Program-made: the position numbers and the translations under genes
The notes under the pieces: model-generated
The model's input: only the letters and a program-made list of their open reading frames with translations
Databases searched by the model: none
What the model was told of the DNA's origin: nothing
DNA from: Polystyrenella longa
GTDB taxonomy: Bacteria; Planctomycetota; Planctomycetia; Planctomycetales; Planctomycetaceae
Direction: 5' to 3'
Assembly: GCF_007750395.1 (NCBI RefSeq)
Contig: NZ_CP036281.1
Coordinates: forward strand, 3,991,001 to 4,055,000
DNA length: 64,000 nucleotides
Part shown: piece by piece, positions 28,038-38,132 of the stretch
Layout: each line of letters starts with the position of its first letter
Position numbering within the stretch: the first letter of the stretch is position 1

Positions 28038-29036
28038 TTATTCCGTCTTACCGTCGCTGGAATTCTCCCCATCGTACGCCGCGACGATACGGGCGACCAG
28101 TGGATGCCGCACAATATCCTCGGGCCGCATTCGAATTTTAGCGATTTGCGAAACCTCCGAAAGACGGCGCATCGCGTCTTTCATCCCTGACTGTACCCCT
28201 TTATCCAGATCGATCTGGGTCACGTCGCCGGTAACAACAATCTTCGAGTTGTGACCCATGCGGGTGAGGAACATCTTCATCTGGGTGCAGGTCGTGTTCT
28301 GGCCTTCGTCCAGAATAATGAACGTATCGTTCAGGGTACGACCGCGCATGAAGGCGAGAGGAATGATCTCGATAATGTCATTCTCCATATACCGTTTGAC
28401 CTGATCGTAATCGAGCAGATCATGGAGAGCATCCAGTAATGGCCGCAAGTATGGATTGACCTTGGAAAGCAAATCTCCCGGCAGGAACCCGAGCCTTTCC
28501 CCCGCTTCCACGGCGGGGCGGACGAGTACGATCTTGCGAACTTTTTCCTCGCGAAGGTCATTCACTGCCAGTGCTGCCGCCAGGAACGTTTTTCCACATC
28601 CTGCTGGTCCCGTGCAGAAAATCATGTCGTGATTTTGAATCGCTTTGACATATTCCACCTGACCGGGAGTCCGGGGTTTGATCTTCTTCAGACTTTCATG
28701 CAGCGGAGCGACATGCTTTGCAACAGACTCCCCATTCACAACCGGTGCTGCGGTCTCTTTAGTCAATTCTTCCCGAGCCGCGCCCGGATTTTTCAACACG
28801 CGGTCCACTTCCTCATCGCGCAAAAAGCCTCGCTGCTCGATAATGGACTGCATCTCCTGCAAGATCGAAACGCCTCTTTCGACTTGAGCACTCTGTCCCT
28901 GCAAACGAATTTCGTCTCCACGTACCAAAATATCCACGCCAATGCTGTCGCGTATCTGTCTCAGATAGCGATCCTGATTTCCGAACAGGGCCCGAACCAT
29001 CTCCGTGCTTTCCACGGGTAAAGTCGCTTCTGTCAT
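28038..29036 (-). CDS. phoH: PhoH family ATPase
   Basis: 332 residues from the ATG at 29036, chosen because AAAGGA lies 6 bases upstream (an in-frame extension reaches 29144). Cytoplasmic ATPase linked to RNA metabolism. N-terminal KH-like region (about 12-60; LFGNQDRYLRQI), then a helicase-like P-loop: Walker A GPAGCGKT (143-150), RPAVEAGERLGFLPGDL, Walker B FIILDEGQNTT, and the sensor TGDVTQID. Full length. First gene of the phoH-pgpH-ybeY-CBS cluster. Confidence 0.96.
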   Translation of the reverse strand: MTEATLPVESTEMVRALFGNQDRYLRQIRDSIGVDILVRGDEIRLQGQSAQVERGVSILQEMQSIIEQRGFLRDEEVDRVLKNPGAAREELTKETAAPVVNGESVAKHVAPLHESLKKIKPRTPGQVEYVKAIQNHDMIFCTGPAGCGKTFLAAALAVNDLREEKVRKIVLVRPAVEAGERLGFLPGDLLSKVNPYLRPLLDALHDLLDYDQVKRYMENDIIEIIPLAFMRGRTLNDTFIILDEGQNTTCTQMKMFLTRMGHNSKIVVTGDVTQIDLDKGVQSGMKDAMRRLSEVSQIAKIRMRPEDIVRHPLVARIVAAYDGENSSDGKTE

Positions 29037-29836
29037 GCATAGTCCTTTAACATCAGTTCGCGATTTCAAGCAGTCTCTAGCAATGCCACGCGAGCCGAAT
29101 GAGTGAATGGAAGAAAACCGTTGCCGATGTAAGAGAGATTTCACTTTCTGCGGCGTTCACTAATTTTACCCATCTCGAATTACCACGGCAAAGCCCCTTG
29201 GAAGTTCTGTACGATTCTTCAGCGACTTTAATCAATTCAACGAAAAACTCCCCTTGTCAGCCCTTCTTTAACGGAGTGACAAAAACGCCCTCTAGAATCG
29301 GCACAATTCGCAGGAATCACGTATTCGACCAGGCTTCTCTCGCGAGATTTGAAGGTGGACACTTCAACCGGCGCAAGGTTCAGGCTGCTGTTAGAAACTT
29401 AATCTTTCCTCTTCGAATCGGACGACTCACGTATTTTTTTGCCAGTCGAGAGCATTAAACACTTCCCGTTTTACCTCTTCTCACATGAGCCGATCCTGCC
29501 CAATTCGGACTTCTTTGGCGATACCGTGAATCCGGTAGAATCCGATTTGATGACTCTAAAGAACGATGGCTAGTTTGCTCGAAACAATAACTGGAGGGTT
29601 TCTCGTGCGCAGCCGAACCCTCAATTGATTCGCGCCCCACCTTTTCCCACCATGAACAACTCAAACGTCCCGAGATCCGGTACTCCGGACCACTCCGGGA
29701 AACGGACAAGATCGGGTACGAACCAACCGGCAATGTGCGGCCCCTCCACCATACAACTTACACAAGAACTTTTCGGGTCCAAACACGACTACCGCCATCT
29801 TGGACAAGATCTGGAATTCTAAGAAGATAGCCAAAT
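29037..29836. other. Long divergent intergenic region phoH/ExeA
   Basis: 800 bases. Several overlapping short open frames occur on both strands but none has a ribosome-binding site, signal peptide or known motif. No tRNA, repeat or terminator recognised. Confidence 0.5.
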
Positions 29837-31543
29837 ATGTACGAAGCATTTATGGGTCTTTCCCAACGACCATTCGTCGCGAGTCCGGATGCGAATATGT
29901 ATGCTCGGACCGAAGTCCACGAAAAAGCATTACGCCAGTTGATGTTCGGAATGAATGCCAACCGTGGAATCTCCCTGTTGACGGGAGCGGAGGGTACTGG
30001 CAAATCGATTCTCGCTCGCAAGCTGGTCAACAATCTGGAAGAGTCGACGATTCCGATCTTCTTCTCCAATTCCCATTTTGCCACCCGCCGGGACTTCTAC
30101 CAGTCCATCCTCTTCGAACTCCGCCAACCCTACGCCGGTATGGGACTCCAGGAACTCCGCCTGCAGCTTACATCCGTTATGCGTCAAATGGCTCCTCGGC
30201 ATCGCCCGATCTTGATGGTGATCGATGAAGCCCATCTCCTCAACGACCGTATCCTGGAAGAAGTTCGTAATTGCCTTAATTTCGTCGTTGAAGGTGACTG
30301 CGTTTTCCGCACTCTACTCGTAGGGCATCCAGAGTTGGAAGAACGTCTGGCCCATCCCGATATGGCTGCGGTTAACAGTCGTATTGGCATGCACTCCATG
30401 CTTAACCCGCTGAACCGGGCTCAGTCGGTACAATATATCTCACAACGCCTGGCGATCGCTCACGGCAAGGTGGAAAACATCTTTGAAACGGAAGCGGTCT
30501 TCGCCATCGCTGAAGCCGCCGATGGGCTTCCCCGCGCGATCAATCAACTGTGTGACCACTCCCTGATGCTGGCCACCGCTCGCGGAATTCGCCCCGTCGA
30601 TTTAAACACGGTTCTCGACTCTCTCGAAGAACTACAGACGCTGCCATTACACTGGCGAACTCCTTCAGCACAGCATGAGCGAAATCTGGAGCAAACGACA
30701 TCCCAAGTCCGTTCTGATCAGCCCGCTTTCGAACAATTTCAGGGTGCAGACTCAGATAACCAGTCAGCCAGTATTGAAGTGGGCAGCGCCTGGGACGAAC
30801 CATCAACATCCAGTACCGAGCTTATGTCAGTCACTGAAACTGAAGAAGAGACGTTCCTCGATATCGATACAACTCTCTCTTCAGTGGCAAACGTCATTGA
30901 AACAGAGATCGGTTATGAGGACGAGTTCGACGCCAATGCGGAAGAGACTTTGGAAATCGAAGAGGAAGAGATTGATCCCGAACTCGACGCCCGTCTGTTC
31001 CAACTGACAGATGCCGAAACTCAACAGGATGTTTTGGCCGAAGTTTCACTGTTGAACGATGTTCTGAATGTTCAACTCAAAGACGATCAGGAAGAAACAT
31101 CGACCGAACGACGCATTATCTCCTCTTCTTCCACCCAGAAGAATAATCTGCCCTCCCCAACTGAGAACGCAGTCAATCCTTCCTCAGAAGTGGTCATGGA
31201 CCGCTACGCTTTCATCGACGCTGGTCTGGTTGAACGTGTGCGGGAATGGGAAGTCAGGGTGTGTGAAACGACGGTAGAACACGTTACCAATCCTATGAGC
31301 AACGAGGACATAGCAGCCGCGACCAAACGGGCCGAAGAAGATGTCTATTCACTTCTCCAAGAAGAAAACGCTGCTCAGGCCAGTATTTCTCATTCTCCGA
31401 AAGTGCCACTTGGTTCGATTTCTCTCGAGCAGCCATCGTCTTCCTCAATGGAATTGCCTACCAACGCTCTCGACAAACTGAAGGGAAGTCTTCCTGCTGG
31501 AAGTACGTCATTCAAATTCAACCGACCTTCGAAATCAGCCTGA
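29837..31543 (+). CDS. ExeA/GspA-like AAA ATPase with acidic C-terminal extension
   Basis: 568 residues. The first 270 form an ExeA-type AAA ATPase: MYEAFMGLSQRPF start, Walker A GAEGTGKS (50-57), Walker B LMVIDEAH (about 126-133), and PRAINQLCD near 234 as a sensor. Such ATPases assist secretion-system assembly or DNA/peptidoglycan-associated processes. The remaining 300 residues are acidic and low in hydrophobics (EIEEEEIDPELD), probably disordered. Unlike ExeA of secretion clusters there is no peptidoglycan-binding domain or membrane segment and no gsp gene nearby. Role unknown. Confidence 0.88.
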   Translation: MYEAFMGLSQRPFVASPDANMYARTEVHEKALRQLMFGMNANRGISLLTGAEGTGKSILARKLVNNLEESTIPIFFSNSHFATRRDFYQSILFELRQPYAGMGLQELRLQLTSVMRQMAPRHRPILMVIDEAHLLNDRILEEVRNCLNFVVEGDCVFRTLLVGHPELEERLAHPDMAAVNSRIGMHSMLNPLNRAQSVQYISQRLAIAHGKVENIFETEAVFAIAEAADGLPRAINQLCDHSLMLATARGIRPVDLNTVLDSLEELQTLPLHWRTPSAQHERNLEQTTSQVRSDQPAFEQFQGADSDNQSASIEVGSAWDEPSTSSTELMSVTETEEETFLDIDTTLSSVANVIETEIGYEDEFDANAEETLEIEEEEIDPELDARLFQLTDAETQQDVLAEVSLLNDVLNVQLKDDQEETSTERRIISSSSTQKNNLPSPTENAVNPSSEVVMDRYAFIDAGLVERVREWEVRVCETTVEHVTNPMSNEDIAAATKRAEEDVYSLLQEENAAQASISHSPKVPLGSISLEQPSSSSMELPTNALDKLKGSLPAGSTSFKFNRPSKSA

Positions 31544-31971
31544 AGAGCACAGCAACCCTCGGTGCAAGAAACTGCTCACTTCACCGACGACACTCCACTA
31601 CTGAGATTGCGAATTGAAGGACACACTCCGTCCAGAGAGAATTGAACGCCGTACTCGTTCTGCACGAAATTCGGCGTACAAATCTAATCACTATTCCCGG
31701 CAGTCGCCCTTTCTTCACTAAATTGAATAGAGTATGACGTCAACCGTTTAAATACAACGATTTGCTTTTTAGAGCGAGTCGCTGATATTCGATTGAAGGC
31801 AAATTCCGGTTCTTTCAAACAATTGATATAATGAGTACCGTCAAGATAGGTAAAACCTTGCAGCACTCAATCTGACCCACCTTAATTTGAACTCTCGGTA
31901 AGATTGATTTCTGCTCCGAAAGGGACCTACTCACAAGGAACAGTTTCATTAATTCACAGATTACGAAATCG
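31544..31971. other. Intergenic region before glgB
   Basis: 428 bases. A TATAAT hexamer at 31827-31832 faces glgB but its -35 region (TTCCGG) is poor. No RNA or repeat identified. Confidence 0.4.
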
Positions 31972-33936
31972 ATGTCACGCCCAATATCTGAATCGAAGCC
32001 GGCTGCGAAATCATCAAACTTTCGAGTTGATAATCCGTTCCACTGGACGCTCTACCGTTCTCTGGGCGCTCACCTCGAAGAACAGAACGGCAAACAGGGA
32101 GTCCATTTTTCGGTCTGGGCCCCCAATGCAACCGAAGTCTCTGTAATCTCCGATCGAAACGGATGGCAAGTGGGTAAACATTCGCTCCATGCCAGCGAAC
32201 TTGGTGTCTGGTCGGGATTCTTCCCCGATTACACTACGGGTGAAACCTATAAATTCGCCCTTCGCACTCGCTGGGGCCAGATTCTCGAAAAATCAGACCC
32301 TTACGCATTCTCAGGCGAGCTCCGTCCCAATACTGCCTCAGTCATCAGCGATCTTTCCACTTATGCTTGGAATGACGACGAGTGGATCAAAAATCGCGAC
32401 AGTAAAACATGGATCAATGAGCCGGTTTCGACGTACGAAGTTCATCTCGGGTCCTGGCGTATTCCCACAGATGGCCGCACGTATTACAACTATCGCGAAC
32501 TGGCACCGATGCTGGTGGAGTACGTCAAGAACCTCGGGTACACCCACCTGCAGCTAATGCCTATCAACGAATACCCGTTTGATGGTTCCTGGGGATATCA
32601 GGCAACAGGATATTTTGCACCCACCAGCCGATTCGGTACCCCTCAAGACTTCATGTATTTTGTCGACTACTGCCATCAGCACGAGATTGGGGTGTTGATC
32701 GACTGGGTCCCGGCACACTTTCCGACTGACGCACACTCGCTCGGACGTTTCGACGGAACTTCGCTTTACGAGCACGACGATCCTAGACAAGGTTTCCATC
32801 CCGACTGGAACACCAACATCTTTAATTACGGTCGGGAAGAAGTTCGCAACTTCCTGTTGTCCAGTGCCCACTTCTGGCCAGAGATGTACCACATTGACGG
32901 ACTTCGAGTCGATGCGGTCGCCTCCATGCTGTATCTGGACTACTCACGTAACGAAGGGGAATGGATTCCGAACCGATATGGCGGTCGCGAAAACCTCGAA
33001 GCCATCGAATTTATGCGAGAAGTGAATACCAAGTTACATGGCGACTTCCCCGGCATCATGACGGTCGCAGAAGAATCGACTTCATTTGGCGGTGTTTCCC
33101 GTCCAACTTATGATGGTGGACTCGGTTTCACCATGAAATGGGATATGGGATGGATGAATGATACCCTGCGGTACATGCGCCGGGATTCAATCTATCGTTC
33201 TCATCATCAGAACGAACTCAGTTTCCGTATGGTTTACGCCTTCACCGAGAACTTCGTTCTGCCCCTTTCACACGACGAAGTCGTGCATGGTAAACGGTCT
33301 CTGATATCTCAAATGCCAGGGGATTACTGGCAGCAGTTTGCCAACCTGCGAATGCTTTATACTTACCAGTACTTCATGCCCGGTAAAAAGCTCCTCTTTA
33401 TGGGTGGCGAGTTAGCCCAATGGACGGAGTGGAATCACGATACCGAAATCGACTGGGCCTTGCAGGAGTTTGACAAACATCAGGGCATCAGCGAACTGAT
33501 TAAAGACCTGAACACGATCTACACCGACGAACCTGCCCTGCATGTGAACGATTGTCACAGCGAAGGGTTCGCCTGGATTCAATGCGACGACAGTGCAAAC
33601 TGCGTCTATGCCTTCATTCGCTATGGAAACGATGACGATCTTCCTATCGTCGTCCTCGCGAATTACACGCCCGTTCCCCGACCCGGATACCGAATCGGTT
33701 TGCCTCAACCTGGTTATTACCAGGAAGTCTTCAATAGCGACAGTACCCGTTACGGTGGGTCCGGAGTCGATAACGAAGGAGGAATCTACAGCGAACCGAT
33801 TGATGCGCATGGCCAGAAGCATAGCCTGGCTGTCACCTTGCCTCCTCTGTCGATTGTCGCCTTCAAACCGCTGGTCCCCGCTAAGTCGATCAGCCGTCCC
33901 GCTTCCGGAAATGGAAAACAGGCGAAAAAGAAATAG
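31972..33936 (+). CDS. glgB: 1,4-alpha-glucan branching enzyme
   Basis: 654 residues. Makes alpha-1,6 branches in glycogen. N-terminal CBM48 domain (about 25-125; [15 protein letters not shown]), GH13 barrel with YEVHLGSW, and catalytic residues: nucleophile Asp in [11 protein letters not shown] (about 312), Glu in TVAEEST (about 365) and Asp in [10 protein letters not shown] (about 435). C-terminal all-beta domain follows. Lacks the extra N1 domain of E. coli-type GlgB, as in many shorter bacterial forms, and has a Lys-rich tail. Isolated from glgX and glgC. Confidence 0.96.
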   Translation: MSRPISESKPAAKSSNFRVDNPFHWTLYRSLGAHLEEQNGKQGVHFSVWAPNATEVSVISDRNGWQVGKHSLHASELGVWSGFFPDYTTGETYKFALRTRWGQILEKSDPYAFSGELRPNTASVISDLSTYAWNDDEWIKNRDSKTWINEPVSTYEVHLGSWRIPTDGRTYYNYRELAPMLVEYVKNLGYTHLQLMPINEYPFDGSWGYQATGYFAPTSRFGTPQDFMYFVDYCHQHEIGVLIDWVPAHFPTDAHSLGRFDGTSLYEHDDPRQGFHPDWNTNIFNYGREEVRNFLLSSAHFWPEMYHIDGLRVDAVASMLYLDYSRNEGEWIPNRYGGRENLEAIEFMREVNTKLHGDFPGIMTVAEESTSFGGVSRPTYDGGLGFTMKWDMGWMNDTLRYMRRDSIYRSHHQNELSFRMVYAFTENFVLPLSHDEVVHGKRSLISQMPGDYWQQFANLRMLYTYQYFMPGKKLLFMGGELAQWTEWNHDTEIDWALQEFDKHQGISELIKDLNTIYTDEPALHVNDCHSEGFAWIQCDDSANCVYAFIRYGNDDDLPIVVLANYTPVPRPGYRIGLPQPGYYQEVFNSDSTRYGGSGVDNEGGIYSEPIDAHGQKHSLAVTLPPLSIVAFKPLVPAKSISRPASGNGKQAKKK

Positions 33937-34682
33937 GCTAATGCAGCCCGCTTCTTTTCTAATTGTCAAACACTTTCCACAGATCCATCGCGCGCTTTTT
34001 TTGATGCTCGGATGCCTGTAAGCACTGGTGAAAGTGTAACGTTTCTGGCCTGCTCCGAGGAAAACGAGGCAATTCCTCGTGAAGCCGGACGGTTATGCGG
34101 AATGTATCATGGCGAACCTTGCTGGTTGCCACGGTTCTATGCTCTCCCGGAACCACCAGCGGCAAAAATTGCTGGTTTTCTGCTGATGGACGAATCTACT
34201 TTCATTGTTCATCCGATGTAAATCATGAAGGACTTGGTTGTAGTCTGACTTTTTGTTTGGTGAAGCAGTTTCACCGAAGACAAATAGTCCCAGAGACAAG
34301 GTGCCGTTTAGAATAGCACCCGTTATCTCAAGACGCGATCTTTAGTAACTCGCAACGTGCCTGACGAAAGGAGCCTACGTAAGGTCGTTGCCTGTAGAAA
34401 ATGTGGATTACGGAGCATCCACTAGACTCGTCAAAAATTGAATTCCGTCCATTAAGGATGTTTCGGAATTCAATTTTGTCAAAGATTCTATCTGCATTGT
34501 CTGCTGTTCAGGGAACCTTTCATAGGTTGTAAGGAACGCCTGCAGTGAAGAGAGGATCGTTTCTAGTGTCCGAAACAATTTGTTTCAGACTCATGCGTGA
34601 GAAACCGTAAGAAATGCGAACGTCAGCGTTCGATTTCCGGTGCTCGGCATGAACACTTATGCTCAGGTAGAGGCAATCCACC
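33937..34682. other. Long gene-poor region glgB/LysM
   Basis: 746 bases. Contains a perfect hairpin (34434-34477). A 73-residue open frame at 34095-34316 has a hydrophobic start, but it lacks a ribosome-binding site and overlaps other equally long frames, so it is not called. Confidence 0.5.
34434..34477. repeat. Perfect 14-base inverted repeat
   Basis: AAAATTGAATTCCG (34434-34447) and its exact complement CGGAATTCAATTTT (34464-34477) flank a 16-base loop. A-rich on one side, T-rich on the other, so it could terminate on either strand. It lies 200 bases before the LysM gene and 500 after glgB. Confidence 0.85.
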
Positions 34683-36020
34683 ATGCATCGCGATAAAAAA
34701 TTAGGTCTAGCATTGGCATTGATGGTCATCGGCATCGGAACGGCATTCTGTTTCAAACAGGATCTTTCCCAGTTGTCGGAAGGCTCCTTTTTTGAGGGCG
34801 CCTTTACAGGCGGAACCAAGACAGAACCCGTTGCTCCAATCTCCCCAAGCCCTGATATTGATGGCATGGGTAACCTTGCGAGTTCCACGCCAGAACCTCG
34901 TGACCCGTTCAACTTCAGCGAACCCGGGAATCCCGAACGAGCCCTCAGCAATGGCCTGCCAAGTAGCCCGGATCTGGACCGTGCGAGTCGTCGGAAGCAA
35001 AACGATTCGTTCGCGCATTCGGTGAGTAAATCGTACCGGTCGCCCGACTGGAATGATTCTCCCGGGACTTCTCCAGCTAAAGACAGCCGCGATGCGAATT
35101 CGAACTTAATGGCCAATTCATCAGGTCGTGAACTACCTTCCCGTAACTATCATGTTCCGGAACACAATTCAGACTGGGACAGTCCCCAAGCCAATCATCC
35201 GGAGAATACCACGGACACTCGCGACCTGACGGCTCGCACAGCCCCATCAGGTCGTACCCCCTCAGAAAATCGTTCTTCGCCATTTGAATCAGAAACTCAT
35301 TTCACGGCTTACCCGGAACTTCTTAATGAATCGGACCAACGTGAGAATTCTTACCGGAAAGAACCTGCACCGGAAGAAGTTGCTCGTCGTCAACCTACTC
35401 GTCAGAACGTATCCGATAATGGTTCACAACGTCCTCGGTTGAATCAGTCGATCGTAACACTGGACGAAACATTCGATCCATTTGGAGAATCTATCGATAC
35501 CAAACCCGCAACGGGTTCGTCGAGTTCGATGGGGCGCACAACCAGTCCCAGCCAATACCGCAACGACGCTGTCGCACCGCGTGAAGTCGCGCAAACCGCT
35601 CCCACGGCGAGGCCACTGGAAGAACGGGCGATCTCTCCTTTGGGTGAGGACACGATGCTCGTTCACGAAGTCCGGCGAGCAGAAACTCTGTCCGGTATCT
35701 CAGCACGTTACCTGGGAAGCGCACACCAATTCATGCAGATTTTTGAAGCCAACCGCGACGTACTAAAGAGTCCGCATGATATTCGCGTCGGGATGAAGCT
35801 ACGCATTCCACGAGCGGAATCGAGTCAACAGGCGACTCAACCCCGGCGACAAGAAGTTGGGGCTAAACTCGACCCGCAACGAGTTTCCCAGTCTTGGCAT
35901 CAGGAACCGGTAGAATCGTTACCCGAACCTTCAAATCCAACGAGAAATGAACCCCTGGGACCCTACAACAGCAACGAGGACAAGTTCGTCCCGGTTCGGC
36001 GATATCCGTTTGGGAATTAA
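34683..36020 (+). CDS. LysM-domain membrane-anchored protein
   Basis: 445 residues. An N-terminal membrane segment or uncleaved signal (residues 7-22, LGLALALMVIGIGTAF) is followed by about 300 residues rich in Ser, Pro, Asn and Arg that look disordered. One LysM domain occupies about 324-378 (VRRAETLSGISARYLG ... IRVGMKLRIP), a peptidoglycan/chitin-binding fold. A further polar tail ends in VPVRRYPFGN. Likely tethered in the periplasm and binding peptidoglycan. No catalytic domain. Convergent with tilS. Confidence 0.88.
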   Translation: MHRDKKLGLALALMVIGIGTAFCFKQDLSQLSEGSFFEGAFTGGTKTEPVAPISPSPDIDGMGNLASSTPEPRDPFNFSEPGNPERALSNGLPSSPDLDRASRRKQNDSFAHSVSKSYRSPDWNDSPGTSPAKDSRDANSNLMANSSGRELPSRNYHVPEHNSDWDSPQANHPENTTDTRDLTARTAPSGRTPSENRSSPFESETHFTAYPELLNESDQRENSYRKEPAPEEVARRQPTRQNVSDNGSQRPRLNQSIVTLDETFDPFGESIDTKPATGSSSSMGRTTSPSQYRNDAVAPREVAQTAPTARPLEERAISPLGEDTMLVHEVRRAETLSGISARYLGSAHQFMQIFEANRDVLKSPHDIRVGMKLRIPRAESSQQATQPRRQEVGAKLDPQRVSQSWHQEPVESLPEPSNPTRNEPLGPYNSNEDKFVPVRRYPFGN

Positions 36021-36174
36021 AATCCCTCCTGAAATCCTGAAGTGGCCTGCTGAGTCTCTTTCATACGAAGATTCCAGCGACCTACCAAAGGGTTTCAGGA
36101 TATTTAACGAACAAAAATATTGGCGTATTTAAGACTTTATCAAGACTTATTAGAGTCTCAAGTATCCACCGGGG

Positions 36175-37185
36175 TTAACTATCAGCTCTTCCACGGTAGG
36201 ACAGATGCAGTTCTTTGCGAACCCGCTTTACATCAATCGGGCCGGGAAAAGTTCCCCCTTCCGCCTCGCCCAAGACGATTCCTGCCAACCGATCCCACTG
36301 AGTGAAATTCATCTGCTGCCGAGGCCAATCATGCCGTCGCCAAAGTTCGACGAAGGCTTCGCGAATAAGATGTCGAGGAACACCAGCAAAAGCCGTTTTT
36401 GAAATGCGACACGCTTGACGCGTTTGTTCTATCGCGGCCACATCTAATGCTTTCTCTGCGGCCTCGCGAATGAACTCCTGACTTTCGAATGCCTGCCGGC
36501 TTAGCGAGAGAATTGCATCGGAGACTTGGCCATTGAATGAATCTTCCAATAGCGGAATCAATTCATGTCGTAATCGATTCCGAGTATAATGCGTTTCCAG
36601 ATTCGTACTGTCTTCGCGACTTTCCTGCTGCCACCTAGCGAGTGATGCTTCGATTTCATGCTGTCGCATCTCCAGCATGGGTCGTACCAGCCAGAGACCG
36701 TCATCCAACTTTCGTCGCCATTTCATGCCCGCCAAACCACGCAATCCCGTTCCTCGCAGGAAATGATGCAGCACAGTCTCCACCTGATCGTCTGCGTGAT
36801 GAGCCAGTGCAATCAAGCCGCAGTTCTCCTGGCTGGCAGTCTTTCGTAAGAATTGATATCGGGCCTGCCGCGCTCCCGCTTCAATTCCGATGCGTTTACT
36901 TTCTGCATAACCACAGATATCAATTTTTTCCGACGTCAACGGAATACCCAGCTGCTCGCAAAACTGCTCCACCCATCTAGCGTCCTGCGCGGATTCCTCA
37001 CCTCGTAGTTGGTGATCGAGATGAGCCGCGCGTAATTCAATTTGCAAGAACTGCCGAAGTTCACTTAACCCGCGTAGTAAGGCAACACTGTCCGGTCCTC
37101 CAGAAACTCCCACCAGGACCTTCCCTTGGATCATCCCCGCCTTCCGGGCCCCTTTTTCAAGCTGATTCAGGAATTTATTTGTCAT
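36175..37185 (-). CDS. tilS: tRNA(Ile)-lysidine synthase
   Basis: 336 residues. Converts C34 of tRNA-Ile(CAU) to lysidine using ATP and lysine. The PP-loop motif SGGPDS lies at 28-33 (LVGVSGGPDSVALLRG), followed by AAHLDHQLRG, ARYQFL, LAHHADDQVET and RGTGLRGLAGM, all typical of TilS. The C-terminal part (about 215-336) is a shortened substrate-binding region, so it resembles compact TilS forms. Solitary gene. Confidence 0.95.
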   Translation of the reverse strand: MTNKFLNQLEKGARKAGMIQGKVLVGVSGGPDSVALLRGLSELRQFLQIELRAAHLDHQLRGEESAQDARWVEQFCEQLGIPLTSEKIDICGYAESKRIGIEAGARQARYQFLRKTASQENCGLIALAHHADDQVETVLHHFLRGTGLRGLAGMKWRRKLDDGLWLVRPMLEMRQHEIEASLARWQQESREDSTNLETHYTRNRLRHELIPLLEDSFNGQVSDAILSLSRQAFESQEFIREAAEKALDVAAIEQTRQACRISKTAFAGVPRHLIREAFVELWRRHDWPRQQMNFTQWDRLAGIVLGEAEGGTFPGPIDVKRVRKELHLSYRGRADS

Positions 37186-37375
37186 AATGGCGGTACTTAG
37201 AGAACTCGAGGAATTAACAAATCAACTGTAGAGTATTTGGACAGTATAATTGAGCAGGAAACTCCCATTGACCTCAATCAGCTTCACCACAAAAATAATG
37301 GAACATCACAGTCACAACAATGCGAGAGCCAGCTTTCTTCACTTTACCCCCTTTTCAGGGGAATCGGTATTTAAT

Positions 37376-37996
37376 ATGGCGGATGCTCAAAAACCAAAAC
37401 CACGCTCCAGAACCCAAACGGTAATAGTCTCGATTCTCGCGAGTGTGCTCTCATTTTTTGCCTGCTATTTCGCCACAGTCTATGTGATGAATACTCTGTT
37501 TGAAAAAGAAGAGGAAACCTTATCGCCAACAGATGAAGTGCGGTTTGAACCCCAGGACCAAACCGTAGTCGCGACTACGGCAGAGCAACCTGAATCCATA
37601 TCCGTTGTAGAATTGAAATCCGAAGCTGAGTCAAACTCCGATGTCGAACTCAAAGAAAAACTACAGGGAACCTGGACTCAGAATCAGGAAATGAAACAGA
37701 CTCTTGTTCTCGAAGAAGATGGAACGGGGACATTAACTATTGAAGTCAATTCCCTAATCGCGGCCGTCTTCGGTGATCGCATCGTAATGCAGATCAACTG
37801 GTCCGTCGAGAAAGGTCGGGCGATCTTCACTTCTCTGTCGGGTGAACCTGAAGTTGCATTTAACTATATCAAAGAGAACTACGGGACTAAACGAGACCAA
37901 AAGATTGACACTCTCGATCAAGACACACTCGTACTACTCGACGATCAAGACAACAACTCTCGCTCCCAATGGACTCGCCTTACAAGTATTAATTAA
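37376..37996 (+). CDS. Membrane-anchored protein with lipocalin-like domain
   Basis: 206 residues from the ATG at 37376; upstream in-frame starts (TTG 37250, ATG 37298) give a less typical N-terminus. Residues 14-40 form one membrane segment with a basic N-terminal flank (KPKPRSR). An acidic linker follows. Residues 85-206 have the GTWxx...DGTGT...W.....G.I pattern of small lipocalin/TIGR03067-like domains, ending D-LVLLDDQD...W-RL. Function unknown. Followed by a terminator shared with groEL. Confidence 0.78.
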   Translation: MADAQKPKPRSRTQTVIVSILASVLSFFACYFATVYVMNTLFEKEEETLSPTDEVRFEPQDQTVVATTAEQPESISVVELKSEAESNSDVELKEKLQGTWTQNQEMKQTLVLEEDGTGTLTIEVNSLIAAVFGDRIVMQINWSVEKGRAIFTSLSGEPEVAFNYIKENYGTKRDQKIDTLDQDTLVLLDDQDNNSRSQWTRLTSIN

Positions 37997-38048
37997 CGAC
38001 AGTCGATCACCGTAGTCAGTCACCGAAGTCAGTCACCTACAAATAAAA

Positions 38049-38088
38049 AAACCGGGAGCAATCACTTGGATCGCTCCCGGTTTATTTT
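38049..38088. terminator. Bidirectional intrinsic terminator
   Basis: AAACCGGGAGC (38049-38059) pairs with GCTCCCGGTTT (38073-38083). An A-rich tract precedes and a T-rich tract follows, serving the lipocalin-like gene on one strand and groEL on the other. Confidence 0.88.
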
Positions 38089-38132
38089 ATGGAATCAAGG
38101 TTGGCTCAATTGAACCGTTCCCTGTCTTCGAC

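Noticed and set aside
29099-29458. 119-residue plus-strand frame after phoH
   Set aside because: No ribosome-binding site or motif; mixed composition typical of non-coding DNA.
31684-31866. 60-residue minus-strand frame before glgB
   Set aside because: Too short, no ribosome-binding site, no recognised motif.
34095-34316. 73-residue frame with a hydrophobic start
   Set aside because: No ribosome-binding site, Cys/His-rich odd composition, and overlapping frames of equal length.
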